64,000 bases of DNA from Sweltsa coloradensis (GCA_024449915.1 JAMZAV010001711.1:1-64000); one strand, 5' to 3'; counted from the first letter of the stretch, positions 34,140 to 44,257 are shown. Numbers and translations: made by a program. Notes: generated from the sequence alone by a model not told the origin.

Positions 34140-34345
34140 GCGCCCTTTTTTATATAAGCATAACAAAATAAAAGCTTCTTATCTTGAGCTATCACTTTCA
34201 TAACTATAGTTTTTTCTTTCTTTAATAATTGGAAAACAATTTTATCATCAATTACACCATAAATTTATTTCATAAAATCCAATATTACAGGCAGCGCTAT
34301 GTGACCTTTCCGGTTGAAGTGCCCCAGTTTCTCACGTCGTCGTTT
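34140..34345 (+). repeat. Family B repeat
   Basis: CATCAATTACACCATAAATT, CAATATTACAGGCAGCGC, core TGTGACCTTTCCGGTTGAAG and CCAGTTTCTCACGTCGTCG. Confidence 0.8.
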
Positions 34346-34367
34346 TTTCTGGGAGTCCCCTCTGGCT

Positions 34368-34874
34368 CTAAGGGTGTGTCTGAATATTATTCAAAGTCTA
34401 GGTCCAGGTCCAAGTCTAGGTCTAAATTCAAGTCCACGTCTAACAACGTAGAAGGTACTAATTATCTGTGAATGGCGTATGAAGTACTGTCTGAAAAGTC
34501 TAAGTCTAGGTTCATTCTTGGTCCAAGTCGACAAATGGAACGAGCAATCGAAAGTGTACACTCGTTTTAGGTCCGAATCAAAATGGCCGTCCGCGACAAT
34601 GAGAAAAACAACAAACGAATGCATTTTTAAATAAAGGTAAACATTCAAGTTTCATTTATTTTTACCACGTATTTAATAGGTTTTACTAGATGTACAAATA
34701 CTTTTAATTATCAAATACTTTACAAAGGATTCTCGAATAAACACCAAACCTAACTTTAGGTAGTGTTGACTTTGCCCGGCAGGCAGCTCTACTGTAGGCT
34801 AGTATAGCACTTTAACATTAAGTTGGACTTGGACACACACCTGGACTTGGACCATAATTCAGACAAACCCTTAG
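34368..34874. mobile_element. MITE with internal minisatellite
   Basis: The ends CTAAGGGTGTGTCTGAAT and (reverse-complemented) CTAAGGGTTTGTCTGAAT form an inverted repeat with one visible mismatch. Inside both ends are degenerate AAGTCTAGGTCC-type hexamer runs (about 34393-34445 and 34783-34855). Flanks CCCCTCTGGCT and ACTACAGTGGTGCGCTATG read together as a family A 3' end, so the element is nested in an A. The Ser/Arg/Lys-rich frame across the hexamers is a repeat artefact. Confidence 0.65.
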
Positions 34875-35133
34875 ACTACAGTGGTGCGCTATGGCCGACG
34901 TTCCACCTTCTGGGCCCGGGGTAGAATTTGGCCCAGAGCATGACTGCTAATCGATAAAGGCTAGGAAGGAGCGAATGTTCATCTTAAAAAAATCAGGTAT
35001 TAAGTTAGGGAGATTTTACTCTCCGAAACTAGAGGCAAGCTCTGGCAATCATCGTCGGGGACTTGACCAATGATTTCCCCGACGACGACGACTACAATGA
35101 CAATACACAATGATTACGAACGCGACGTGAGAA

Positions 35134-36599
35134 TAATAATTTATTGTATTTTACCTGCCCAGAGGGCAGGAAGGCTAATGCAGGGCAAGTGTGCCCTCTG
35201 TAGCCTAACACAGTGATAACAGAGTTACAAATTAAACATAATATGAAAAACAACAAGAGAACATGACATTTATAAAGTTAGACAAATTGAAAGGCAAAAG
35301 GCGGATAGGGGTACTTGAATCGCGGTAGAGGTCTGAAGACTCGAGGACGCGAAACGAGGTCGTGAAGCTCATTCCTGCCGCCTGCTTGAAGATGTTGCAC
35401 GTAAGCCCCTGCGAGGGTGTCGAGTCGAGCGCTGATACCACCGACGCCGGTTTGGGCATACACGTCTTCATTCCGCGTCATCGGAGGAAGCCGCGCGATG
35501 CGGCGAAGGATTCTTCGCTCCAGCGAGAAGTATTGCTGGAGACATCCTCCAAAGACGGGTGTCAGCGCCGGGGCCGCGTATTCAAAGAGGGGACGGATGA
35601 AAGTTTTATAAGTGTGCCGTAGAGTGCGGAAACTGCATCCAGAAAGTCGCCCACGAAGCATCACGAGTAAATTTAGTCTCGACCGCGCACGGTTGATGAC
35701 GTCACGGCAATGAGCACCCCAGTTCAGAATGTCTGTAAAGGTTACTCCAAGGTACTTGGCAGACCGACTAGGGTACACCGTAGCGCCCCAAAGTGAGATG
35801 GACTGACGGAGTGGTCGTTGAGACATTTTCTGCGTTTTGTGCCGGTGGTGAAAAAGGATAAGCTGTGTCTTTAAGGCGTTTGGCAATACACGCCAACGAC
35901 GCATCCAAGCTTCCAGAGCTTTAATTTGGCGCTGTAGACGTCGGAAGACTTCTCTCGCTGTGCGCCCTTTGCACCAGTAGGACGTGTCGTCTGCATAGAG
36001 GGCTAAGGCAAGGTAACGGGACAAGGGAGGAGGAATATCGTGGCAGTAGATCAGGTAGAGAAGAGGAGAGAGGCAGGAACCTTGAGGCACGCCAGAAAGA
36101 GGGGTAAACGAGCGGGATACTTGATCGTTAACACGCACACAAGCGAGACGTCCCGTGAGAAAAGCTCGGATGAAGCGCACCATTACAAAAGGGACTCTTA
36201 GTTGCAGCAGCTTGTAACAGAGCCCGTCATGCCAAACCTTGTCAAAGCCGCGTGATATGTCCAGAAAAATAGCTAGCACACACTGGCCATCGTTTAGCGC
36301 CCCTGAAACCTCCGTCACCAGCTTGATGAGGGGGTCTGTCGTGCAGCGACCTGTTCGGAAGCCGGACTGTGACTCGGGGATGATGTGGAGGCGGTCAGCG
36401 AAAGCAACCAGCCTCGAGTGAATCACTTTCTCAAGAACCTTTGCCACAACGTTCAAGAGTCTAATAGGCCGGTGACTAGCGAGATTCGTTGGTGGCTGTC
36501 CTTTCTTTGGAATCATGACGATGACAGCAGATTTTAAACTGGGAGGGAAGTAGCCCAAACGGAGGCACCCAGAGAAGAGAGTAGCGAGGTGAGAGACGA
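35134..36599 (-). mobile_element. Jockey-like non-LTR retrotransposon, 5'-truncated
   Basis: About 1.47 kb of LINE: the 3' two-thirds of an RT gene, a ~145-bp 3' UTR and an AT-rich end. It is flanked by a 9-bp direct repeat ACGTGAGAA (35125-35133 and 36600-36608), which is the target-site duplication. The 5' truncation is typical of target-primed reverse transcription. The 3' UTR has two stem-loops, CCTGCCC/GGGCAGG (35154-35170) and AGGGCA/TGCCCT (35182-35197), also formed by different bases in the LINE tail near 39.25 kb. Confidence 0.9.
35278..36599 (-). pseudogene. Jockey-clade reverse transcriptase, C-terminal two-thirds
   Basis: The open frame is 447 codons up to an ATG at 36621, but the first few residues come from flanking repeat, so that ATG is not the native start. 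RT blocks occur in order: IPKKGQPPTN (residues 37-46), RPIRLLNVVAKVLEK, FLDISRGFDKVWHDGL with catalytic Asp at about 121, SGVPQGSCLSPLLY near 176-189, and ALYADDTS with YADD at 209-212. A thumb and a C-terminal region with SRLNLL and RHTYKTFIRPLFEYA follow. The endonuclease and N-terminal RT are missing. No stop interrupts it, so it is a young insertion, but it cannot be autonomous. The clade is my judgement from motifs. Confidence 0.9.
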
Positions 36600-36729
36600 A
36601 CGTGAGAACCCCCCTCCCCATAGCTGGTTCTAATCAGTATGTTCCCCTCAGCCGTAAATCCCGTAGGCTAGAGTAGCGCAGTATGACCTAACGGTTGACG
36701 CGCCCACTTATAAATAAAATTGAGGTCAA

Positions 36730-37050
36730 TCCGTGTCCAAGGTCTACTATATCGGCGGAGAGAGGCGGGGATCTAGTAGACCTTGCCCAGGTCAACAGGC
36801 GTAGGAATCTTGAAACTCTCCGTCAACAAGGCGGTGGATTTTCATACACAGCATTTTATTTAACAAAATTTAATTCTCAACAAACACATTATCTTTATTC
36901 ATCTATTTCAATTCAATTCAAATATTTTTTTTTGCTATTACTATCACCACCATCATTTTATTTTATTTTATAAACTAAGGAAACAATACACTCATCAAAC
37001 ACACCATAATCTCATTTCATTTAAATATAAAAGGCGGCACAATCTATTTA
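36730..37050 (+). repeat. Family C hairpin block then family B
   Basis: The hairpin at 36738-36785 has one mismatch compared with the other copies. CTCTCCGTCAACAAGGCGG follows, then B from about 36850 (CAACAAACACATTATCTTTA, ATCACCACCATCATTTTATT) to GGCGGCACAATC, without the last part of the core. Confidence 0.8.
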
Positions 37051-37141
37051 TTTAAATGTTATTAATATTATACACATTTATTTTATTTATTTATTTCCTT
37101 TCGCATAAATAACTTTTGTTTTTCAATTTTCACATTTGCAG

Positions 37142-37233
37142 TCTGGTGAAACCTCTTACCTACAAATTCTTTCTACCAAGCGTCATCCACGGTTTACGCG
37201 GGCTTTTCAACCAAACTCCTGTTACGAGGACAG
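37142..37233 (+). CDS. Candidate host internal exon, unidentified
   Basis: A 92-base block is bounded by an excellent acceptor (pyrimidine-rich tract ending CACATTTGCAG at 37131-37141) and a perfect donor (CAG then GTAAGTG from 37234). Two of three forward frames are open throughout: one starts SGETSYLQILSTKRHPRF, the other LVKPLTYKFFLPSVIHGL. The third has a stop in codon two. The surrounding 37050-37600 has no A/B repeats. I do not recognise the protein. If real, the plus-strand array would be intronic to a plus-strand gene. Confidence 0.35.
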
Positions 37234-37600
37234 GTAAGTGTTCCGGATAAGAATATTCGAGTTAACGTAACACAGGGATCAGATTTACTGAACATTATTA
37301 AATTAGCGTGTACACAAAATATGTTTAGGTTGGCATTCAACAAAACTTATGTTAAGATGACATCGATATGTTATCGTTAACAATATTCGAGTTAACGTTA
37401 CAATGGGATCTGCAAAGTTATGTGGTTAGGCTAACTTTGACATAATGTTTGTCTTATACATAGCTTATTATTGATATAACCTATCCTACATCGCTTGTTA
37501 TTGATATAACCTATCCTTTTGCTAGCAATAGGTGACATTATAAGTTTGTTATGATCATTTATAACCTGTTAGTAAATACATTACAGTTTTCTCAGTGTGA
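37234..37600. other. A/B-free AT-rich sequence with short duplications
   Basis: The block AATATTCGAGTTAACGT with ATGGGATC or AGGGATC nearby occurs twice about 130 bp apart, and TATTGATATAACCTATCCT occurs twice near 37480-37520. No gene apart from the candidate exon. Confidence 0.5.
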
Positions 37601-37604
37601 GAAT

Positions 37605-38085
37605 CCACTTAAATCCCCTTACCCGTGGCTGATTCTGACCAGTATGGGCCCTTCTTTTCCATATCCCCTAGGCTAGAGTGGTGCATTATGGCCTAACAGT
37701 TGATGCGCCCTGAATCTAAAAAGACAAAACAACGCATAAACAAACAAAAATATTATTTACAAATATCTTGTCTTGTCATTTAACAATTAAACTTCTATCA
37801 TAATATGATCACGGTGACAAACTTTCAAAATTACTCATTCAAATTAATTTATTATACAAAATTAAATTCTCATCAAAGATATTTCCTTTCAGTCTTTATT
37901 TCCATTCAAATGAATAATTTCTCTTTTGTTATTTCTATCACTGCAATTATGTTTATTTTTATTTTATAAGCTAAGAAAACAATATCATTTACAAAGACAC
38001 CATAAACTCATTTCATTAACATTTAATAAAACATGCGGCGCAATATGACCTACTCACCGGTTGAGGCGCCCTGGTGTCTCACGTC
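37605..38085 (+). repeat. Family A 3' end followed by full family B
   Basis: A 3' end 37605-37715 (CCCGTGGCTGATTCTGACCA, GCATTATGGCCTAACAG). B 37760-38085 ends CGGTTGAGGCGCCCTGGTG and TCTCACGTCGCC. Confidence 0.85.
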
Positions 38086-38224
38086 GCCTTAACTGTTCTG
38101 TTATGTTTTTGGATCCTTAAGCCCCGTACGGCAGCACTTAAAGCGGCTTGGAGATTCATATTAAGTAAAGTGGGGCAATACTTGTTAGAATTTACTTTAA
38201 AAAATACAACACATTTAAACTGCC

Positions 38225-38990
38225 AATCATTATCCACGGTAGGTTTGGCCCAGAGCATGGTTTGCTATCGTAAAAGGCGATTAATGAGATGAATTCCATG
38301 TGGCAAACATCGAACGCCCTCGTCTGGGCCCGGGGTGGAATTGGCCCAGAGCATGGTTCTGCTAATCGTAAAAGGCAATACAAGAAAATGAGTCCACCTC
38401 GCAAACATCAGATAGTAAGAGCGGAGTTATTACTCCCTTAAACTTGAGGCGAGCTCTGGATATCGTCGTCGGGGACACTTCTCTTTTACCTTGTCGACCT
38501 CGCAAACATCAGCTAGAAAGAGCGGAGTATCTTACTCCCCGAAACTAGAGACGAGCTCTGGCAATCGTCGTCGAGGACCTTGTCCCCTTCCCTTGATGAC
38601 CCCCCGGCGACGATGACAATGACACAACGAACGATGACAAAGACGATGACGACCGCGACGTGAGAAACCCCCTTCCTCCCCTTACCCGTGGCTGGTTCTG
38701 ACCAGCATGGGCCCCTCCTCCCCACCCCCCCTTAGGCTAGAGTGGTGCATTTTGACCTAACAGTTGACGCGTCCTTAATCCAAATAAACCACCACAAAAA
38801 AACGGCGACGATGACAAGGCCACCACGAACGATGACGAAGACGATGACGACCACGAGATGAAAAAACCCCCTTTCTTCCCTTAAGCTGTCTGGTTCTGAC
38901 CAGCATGGGCTCCTCCTCCACACATCGTCTAGGCTAGAGTGGTGCATTTTGACTTAGTGGATGACGCGCCCTTAAATCCAATATAAAAAA
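38225..38990 (+). repeat. Four family A segments, head to tail
   Basis: A 5' scrap (38225-38310), a 5' half (38318-38510), a copy lacking the 5' end (38505-38790) and a 3' half (38795-38990) follow one another on the plus strand with no spacers between the middle ones. Confidence 0.85.
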
Positions 38991-39094
38991 TATCTTCTTA
39001 GCAATTGCTCAAATTTTCATTACAAAAAAACACGCATGATATTTGCAACATATCAGTAAATATTTAACACAATTAATCAGAAATTACAAAATCA

Positions 39095-39175
39095 ATCCCG
39101 ACAGGGATTAGAACGCGCGTCTCCCACATTCCAGGTAGGCGTAGACCACCTAGACGGTAGCTATTCTGCATTGTA
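39095..39175 (-). repeat. tRNA-like sequence (probable SINE head)
   Basis: On the minus strand, TAGCTACCGTCTAGGTGGTC resembles an A box and GCGTTCTAATCCC a B box. The arms do not form a cloverleaf. Confidence 0.4.
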
Positions 39176-39224
39176 GTTGCATTATAGATCTGAATGGATG
39201 GGACAGTACAGCAACGGAAAACTG

Positions 39225-39860
39225 TTTTTTATTAATTTTAATGTTTTCTCGCTGCTAGGCGAGAAGGCCATTGAAGGGCACTATTCCCTCTTTAGCCTGT
39301 CACAATGGTATAACAATCAACACACATAAGTTGCGAGAAAACAAATACATAATATAGAAATCAAGTTGTCATTCAGACATAACGGAAAACATAATTTGTA
39401 AAGATAACATAATAAGTAAAAAACAAACAAAACAGTAAAGTCATTTTGACAAAGGGTAAACAAAAGTGATACAGTTATAAAGGAAGTTAAGGGAGAAAGG
39501 GGAATAGGTGAAGGCAAACTAGATTAAGGTTGAGAAATTAATTAAGGGGAGAGAAGGATAGGAAGGGTGTATTTGAATTTCGGTTTCCTTGTTGGAGCTC
39601 TAGGAATGGAAATGAAATTGATTTTCACTCGGTTATTGTGTAGCAGTCGTGAACAATAGTTTGCACATAGTCTTTCCATTCGATTGCTCAGCTTTTTCAT
39701 ACCGGTAGCACAGTAAACTAGGTCATTTTCTGTCAGACAGGTGTCTTCTATAGTTTTGGTAGGGGCAAAGGTTACGTCACAAAATCCTGGTTTATATGTT
39801 GCTCATTGGAGTACCAGCTCATTTCCAAATTTTCACGCCCAGCATCAAACAATGCCCGGT
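39225..39860 (-). mobile_element. Second Jockey-like LINE, 3' fragment
   Basis: The 3' tail parallels 35134-35280: stem-loops TCTCGC/GCGAGA (39247-39264) and AGGG/CCCT (39275-39289), GAAGGCCATTGAAGGGCAC, TTTAGCCTGTCACAATGG, and a coding-end block GGGTGTATTTGAATTTCGG like GGGGTACTTGAATCGCGG of the first copy. The upstream ~300 bp (about 39560-39860) is degraded coding sequence with no long frame. Confidence 0.7.
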
Positions 39861-39951
39861 AAATCCGTAAGAAATCGATTTAATTACAAAAGGACTTTTG
39901 TACGGGGTTCATGAAAGCTTCCATTAGCATTTTAAAAAATCAGGTCTGCCC

Positions 39952-40320
39952 GTCTGGGCCCGGGGTAGAATTGGCCCAGAGCATGGCTCTGCTAATCGTA
40001 AAAGGCGATTCAAGAGAAAAAGTCCACCTCGCAAACATCAGCTGGTAAGAGCGGAGTACTCCCCGAAACTAGAGGCGAGCTCTGGCAATCGTCGTCGGGG
40101 ACCTTGCCCCCTTCCCTTGACGACCCCCCGGCGACGATGACAATGACACAACGAACGATTACAAAGACGATGACGACCGCGACGTGAGAAACCCCCCTTC
40201 CTCCCCTTACCCGTGGCTGGTTCTGACCAGCATGGGCCCCTCCTCCCCCCCCCCCCCTTAGGCTAGAGTGGTGCATTATGACTTAACGGTTGACGCGTCC
40301 TTAATCCAAATAAACCAAAA
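39952..40320 (+). repeat. Family A repeat, reference copy
   Basis: Very close to consensus. Hairpins: CTGGGCC/GGCCCAG (39954-39979), CAGAGC/GCTCTG (39977-39991), AATCG/CGATT (39994-40010), palindrome GGAGTACTCC (40053-40062), and GCTGGT/ACCAGC (40216-40231). It ends with the core TATGACTTAACGGTTGACGC and CCAAATAAACC. Confidence 0.95.
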
Positions 40321-40330
40321 TAAACCAAAA

Positions 40331-41345
40331 ATCCAGATATGACACATGTAATGAACCTTTTACCGATAATTATTGTGTAAGCAAAATGTACTTTGTAAGC
40401 CGCTTCTCTCGCGCTATTTGTTCTTTTTCAATCGTATGAAGAACTTATATATCAGGCCCCATCTGGGCCCGGGGCAGAATTGGCCCAGAGCATGGCTCTG
40501 CTAATCGTAAAAGGCAATTCAAGAGAAAAAGACCAACTCGCAAACATCAGCTAGTAAATGCGGAGTATCTCACTCCCAGAAACTTCAGGCGAGCTCTGGC
40601 AATCGTCGTCGGGGACCTTGCCCCCTTCCCTTGACGACCCCCCGGCGACGATGACAATGACACAACGAACGATGACAAAGACGATGACGACCGCGACGTG
40701 AGAAACCCCCCTTCCTCCCCTTACCCGTGGCTGGTTCTGACCAGCATGGGCCACTCCTCCCCTTCCCCTTAGGCTAGAGTGGTGCATTATGACCTAACGG
40801 TTGACGCGTCCTTAATCCAAATAAACCAAAAAAAAACAAAAATCCAGATATGACACATGTAATGAACCTTTTACCGATAATTATTGTGTAAGCAAAATGT
40901 ACTTTGTAAGCCGCTTCTCTCGCGCTATTTGTTCTTTTTCAATCGTATGAAGAACTTATATATCAGGCCCCATCTGGGCCCGGGGCAGAATTGGCCCAGA
41001 GCATGGCTCTGCTAATCGTAAAAGGCAATTCAAGAGAAAAAGACCAACTCGCAAAAATCAGCTAGTAAGAGCGGAGTATCTCACTCCCAGAAACTTCAGG
41101 CGAGCTCTGGCAATCGTCGTCGGGGACCTTGCCCCCTTCTCTTGACGACCCCCCGGCGAAGATGACAATGACACAACGAACGATGACAAAGAAGATGACG
41201 ACCGCACACCGAGAAACCCCCTTCCTCCTCTTACCCGTGGCTGGTTCTGACCAGCATTGGCTCATCCTCCCCACCCCCTTAGGCTAGAGTGGTGCATTAT
41301 GACCTAACGGTTGACGCGTCCTTAATCTAAATAAACCATAAAAAA
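40331..41345 (+). repeat. 511-bp tandem duplication of spacer plus family A
   Basis: The unit starts ATCCAGATATGACACATGTA at 40331 and again at 40842. Each unit carries the TTATTGTGTAAGCAAAATGT spacer and a full A copy (40456-40825 and 40968-41335). The two differ by scattered substitutions only, concentrated in the second A. This is the youngest-looking array step in the window. Confidence 0.95.
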
Positions 41346-41696
41346 ACTCGGCGGCACAATGGCTTAGGCGGTACTTAAGCGGCTTAAAGTTTCTATTATT
41401 GCGTCCAGTGGTGCTATATTTAAAATGCATTTCATGATAAAAATACAACAAATGAAGCTGTCAATCATTATCTAGGGTTGGATTGGCCCTGAGCATGGTT
41501 CTGCTTATCGTACAAGGCAATTCAAAATATAAAGTCCTTATAAAGTCCATATATTACTTCCTGAAACTAGAGGCGAGCTTAAGTTGCAGTAGTACAGAGC
41601 AGGAATTTAGAGACAAGAATATAAGGGATAGATGTATTATAGACTTATATTGTTAACTGATTTGAAAAAATTACATTTTCGAGGCATAGGGAAGTG

Positions 41697-41806
41697 TTTA
41701 AATAAATAAATAAATAAATAAATTTTATTTAGAGTCTACCCACTCAGTTATATAACTGATTTTCAGTGGGGACTTCAAATCAAAGCGACCAAGCCAACCC
41801 TGCAGG
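41697..41806 (-). repeat. S1 SINE, 5'-truncated insertion
   Basis: The AAAT tail is at the left, then CTACCCACTCAGTTATATAA and GCGACCAAGCCAACCCTGCA, the 3' ~100 bp of S1. The paralogous site at about 32208 reads straight through (AAGTGTTTTTGAGGGTGCG), so it is an empty-site control. Confidence 0.85.
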
Positions 41807-42488
41807 TGAGGTTTGAGGGTGCGTTTAATAGATTTACGTTTAACAGAAAACAAATTGCCAGAGACAGCTTTTATTGTTTGCCAGTAACGATGCTCTGATG
41901 AACTACTGCACTGAACTGAAATGAACTCGTCGTTCAGTGCAAGACAGTGGTGTGCAAAGTGCAACACAGACGAACGAATCTCATATGACCTCACCGTTGA
42001 CGCGCCCATATTCAATATCAACTTTGTTTAGCTATTAGTATTAACACCATCATTTGTTTTATATAAACACTTAGAGAACAATATACCCCTAATCATGAAA
42101 CACACCATAACTAATTTTATTAACATACAATATCACAGACAGCGCAATGTGACCTAGTTGAAGTACCTTTGTTTCTCACGTCGTCATAGACTCTATATCG
42201 TTTTGCCGACCACACCCTGGCAAATAAAGGCGGGTCTTAGGGTCCGGTCAACGCAAACGAAGGCTAGGCCGAATGGTTCACCCTGGGAACGCCCGGCTCC
42301 CCACGGTCCTGACTCTCTTGGAAGGTAAACGTCCTCTCCATCCCTTCCTCTCGTTCCTCGCTCATCCTAGGCTACATCTAACCGAGCCAACCAGGTAGGC
42401 GGTGACGTAGTGGCCAACCAGAGAGTCCTAGAATATTATCTCCCAACATTTAGTTCTGTGTTAACTCGTACTGTACCTAGTTGTTGGG

Positions 42489-42840
42489 GCATGGAATGCC
42501 TGTGCTAATCGTAAAAGGCGATTCAAGAGAAAAAGTCCACCTCGCAAACATCAGCTAGTAAGAGTGGTAGTATATATTACTCCCCGAATCTAGAGGCGAG
42601 CGCTGGCAATCGTCGTCGGGGACCTTGCCCCCTTCCCTTGATGACCCCTCGACGACGATGACGACAATGACAACACGAACGATTACAAAGACAATTACGA
42701 CCGCGACGTGAGAACCCCCCTTTCCTCCACTTACCCGTGGCTGGTTCTGACCAGCATGGGCTCCTCCCCCCCCCCTCCCCTAGGTTAGAGTGGTGCATTA
42801 TGACCTAACGGTTGACGCGTCCTTAATCCAAATAAACCAA
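42489..42840 (+). repeat. Family A repeat inserted in segmental copy 2
   Basis: It starts inside the 5' hairpin region (GCATGGAATGCCTGTGCTAA) and ends CCAAATAAACCAA. In copy 1 the same interval (about 32942-32984) holds 43 bp of unrelated sequence, so the A replaced it and did not insert cleanly. Confidence 0.85.
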
Positions 42841-43271
42841 ACCCTGCACTTCACTCGACGACCACCCCGACGAAGACGACTATAACGACGACACAAGAAA
42901 AGTCCATCTCGCAAACATCATTATATTAGCCATGTATGGTAGTATTGAACTTCTCGAAACTAGAGGCGAGCTCTGGCAATCGTCGTCGGGGATCTTGCTC
43001 CATTTTCATGGGCATTTCAGCATGGACCACTCCTTCCCATATATCGTAGGCTAGATTGGCCCATTATGACCTAACAAATGACGCGCCCTTCATCCAAATA
43101 TCCCAACCGCTAACAAAATAAAAATAAACTGAACTTATTTATTAATTTCCATTTAAATAAATCATTATTTTATTTTATTATAAATCTATATTGCCAACCA
43201 TCGTTTTTTTTTCTTTTCAAAACTAAAAAACCAACATAGTCATCAAACACACCATTAACTCATGGCATTAA

Positions 43272-43335
43272 CTAACAATATGACAGGCGGCGCAATACGA
43301 CCTAACCGGTTAACGCGCCTAGTTTCTCACGTCGT
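43272..43335 (+). repeat. Family B terminal core
   Basis: AACAATATGACAGGCGGCGC, ACCTAACCGGTTAACGCGCC, TAGTTTCTCACGTCGTG. Confidence 0.85.
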
Positions 43336-43384
43336 GTTATTATAAGATCCTTCAGGTAATCCTTCATTACGGGTTAAGTCAGGA

Positions 43385-43465
43385 TCTGAGGCCGGGTGTC
43401 GAACCAGGGACAACTCGTGACTGTGTCTTGCGCGTCACACTGAGGCAACATCACTCGTTACAAAG
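43385..43465 (-). repeat. tRNA-like sequence (probable SINE head)
   Basis: On the minus strand, TTGCCTCAGTGTGACGCGC resembles an A box and CCTGGTTCGACACCCGG a B box with a short T stem. No acceptor stem. Confidence 0.45.
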
Positions 43466-43544
43466 TATATCGTCAGCTTATATACCCCACCAATACAAGT
43501 TTAAGCTCACTCTTGTGGTCCGCGCTCCAAACTATAACTTATTA

Positions 43545-43850
43545 TTTATTTATTTATTTTAATATTTATTTATTTATTTAATACAACGAGGCACATAATA
43601 CGTTCTCAGATTGTTCCGAATTAGCCTTGTTGATTCTGGTGCTGTCCGCGGGCTGGAATCGTGTCCAGCTTGATTGAACGGTGTTTCCTTCGCCGGTCTC
43701 TATAGTTGGTCAATGTTCGCTCGTCTATGGTGTCGGCGCCTGCAGGGTTGGCTTGGTCTGCTTAAAATTTAATGTCCCTACTGATTATCAGTTCTGTGAC
43801 TGAGTGGGTGTTGATATTTGGAATTAAATGCACATCACAGTCGTAATTCT
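43545..43850 (+). repeat. Diverged S1-related SINE body
   Basis: TTTA repeats, AACGAGGCACATAATACG, CCTTGTTGATTCTGGTGCTG and ACTGAGTGGGTG parallel the reverse complement of the S1 body, so this is an opposite-strand relative. A similar stretch at 50330-50715 shares CCTTGTTGATTCTGGCACTG. Confidence 0.55.
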
Positions 43851-44257
43851 ATCATGATGAAGTTAAATTTACCGTATTCCGTAATAAACAAATGATTAAA
43901 AAAGCAGATTGTCATAGACATTTTGGTGGAGGTGCCGGGTAGAGCAAAAAAGTTAAAACTCCATAAGAAAAGCATATAGTTGGGGAGGTGCTGGGTTCTC
44001 ACTTATTAATTTTTTTATTTCACTTTATTACGGAGGGAGGTTTTATTGCTGTGGTATTTTGTTAAGAAGAGCGCACGTGTAGGTGAATTAATTAAGTGTG
44101 TTTCAAATAAGAAGTTTGGTGCACTATAAGCAACAAATCGCATCTCAGTACTTGTACTTGCTCTACTTATTAAATAGAGTGGACTTTCATAAACTCGTAT
44201 ATCATTACGATCTTAGGTACCTATACAACTAAAAAAACTACATTTGCAGCTTAGGAC
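43851..44257. other. AT-rich sequence, nothing recognised
   Basis: No gene, repeat family or strong signal seen. Confidence 0.5.

Larger units (their letters stand above)
34908..36712 (+). repeat. Family A repeat split by a Jockey-like LINE
   Basis: The 5' two-thirds (34908-35133, to GCGACGTGAGAA) and 3' third (36600-36712, from ACGTGAGAACCCCCC to the core) are one A copy interrupted by the LINE. Confidence 0.9.
41347..43272 (+). repeat. Segmental duplication, copy 2
   Basis: Matches 31866-33416 in order and orientation but is longer by two insertions: a SINE S1 3' fragment (41697-41806) and an A repeat (42489-42840). A 12-base stretch (ATTTCATGATAA) near 41430 and a deletion before 42427 are other differences. 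Confidence 0.9.

Noticed and set aside
34229..34471. Ser/Arg/Lys-rich protein (SKSRSRSKSRSK)
   Set aside because: The frame is produced by the degenerate AAGTCTAGGTCC hexamers inside a MITE.
35278..36621. Taking the ATG at 36621 as the true start of the RT protein
   Set aside because: The first ~7 codons lie in the flanking A repeat and target duplication, so the frame was opened by the insertion.
40010..40276. Minus-strand open frames starting MHHSS and rich in Val/Ile (similar ones at 24941, 25993, 27432, 40551, 46881, 57710 and elsewhere) as a protein family
   Set aside because: They recur only because family A recurs. They begin in the core and follow the reverse complement of the GAY tract, length varies with local indels, and no domain is visible.
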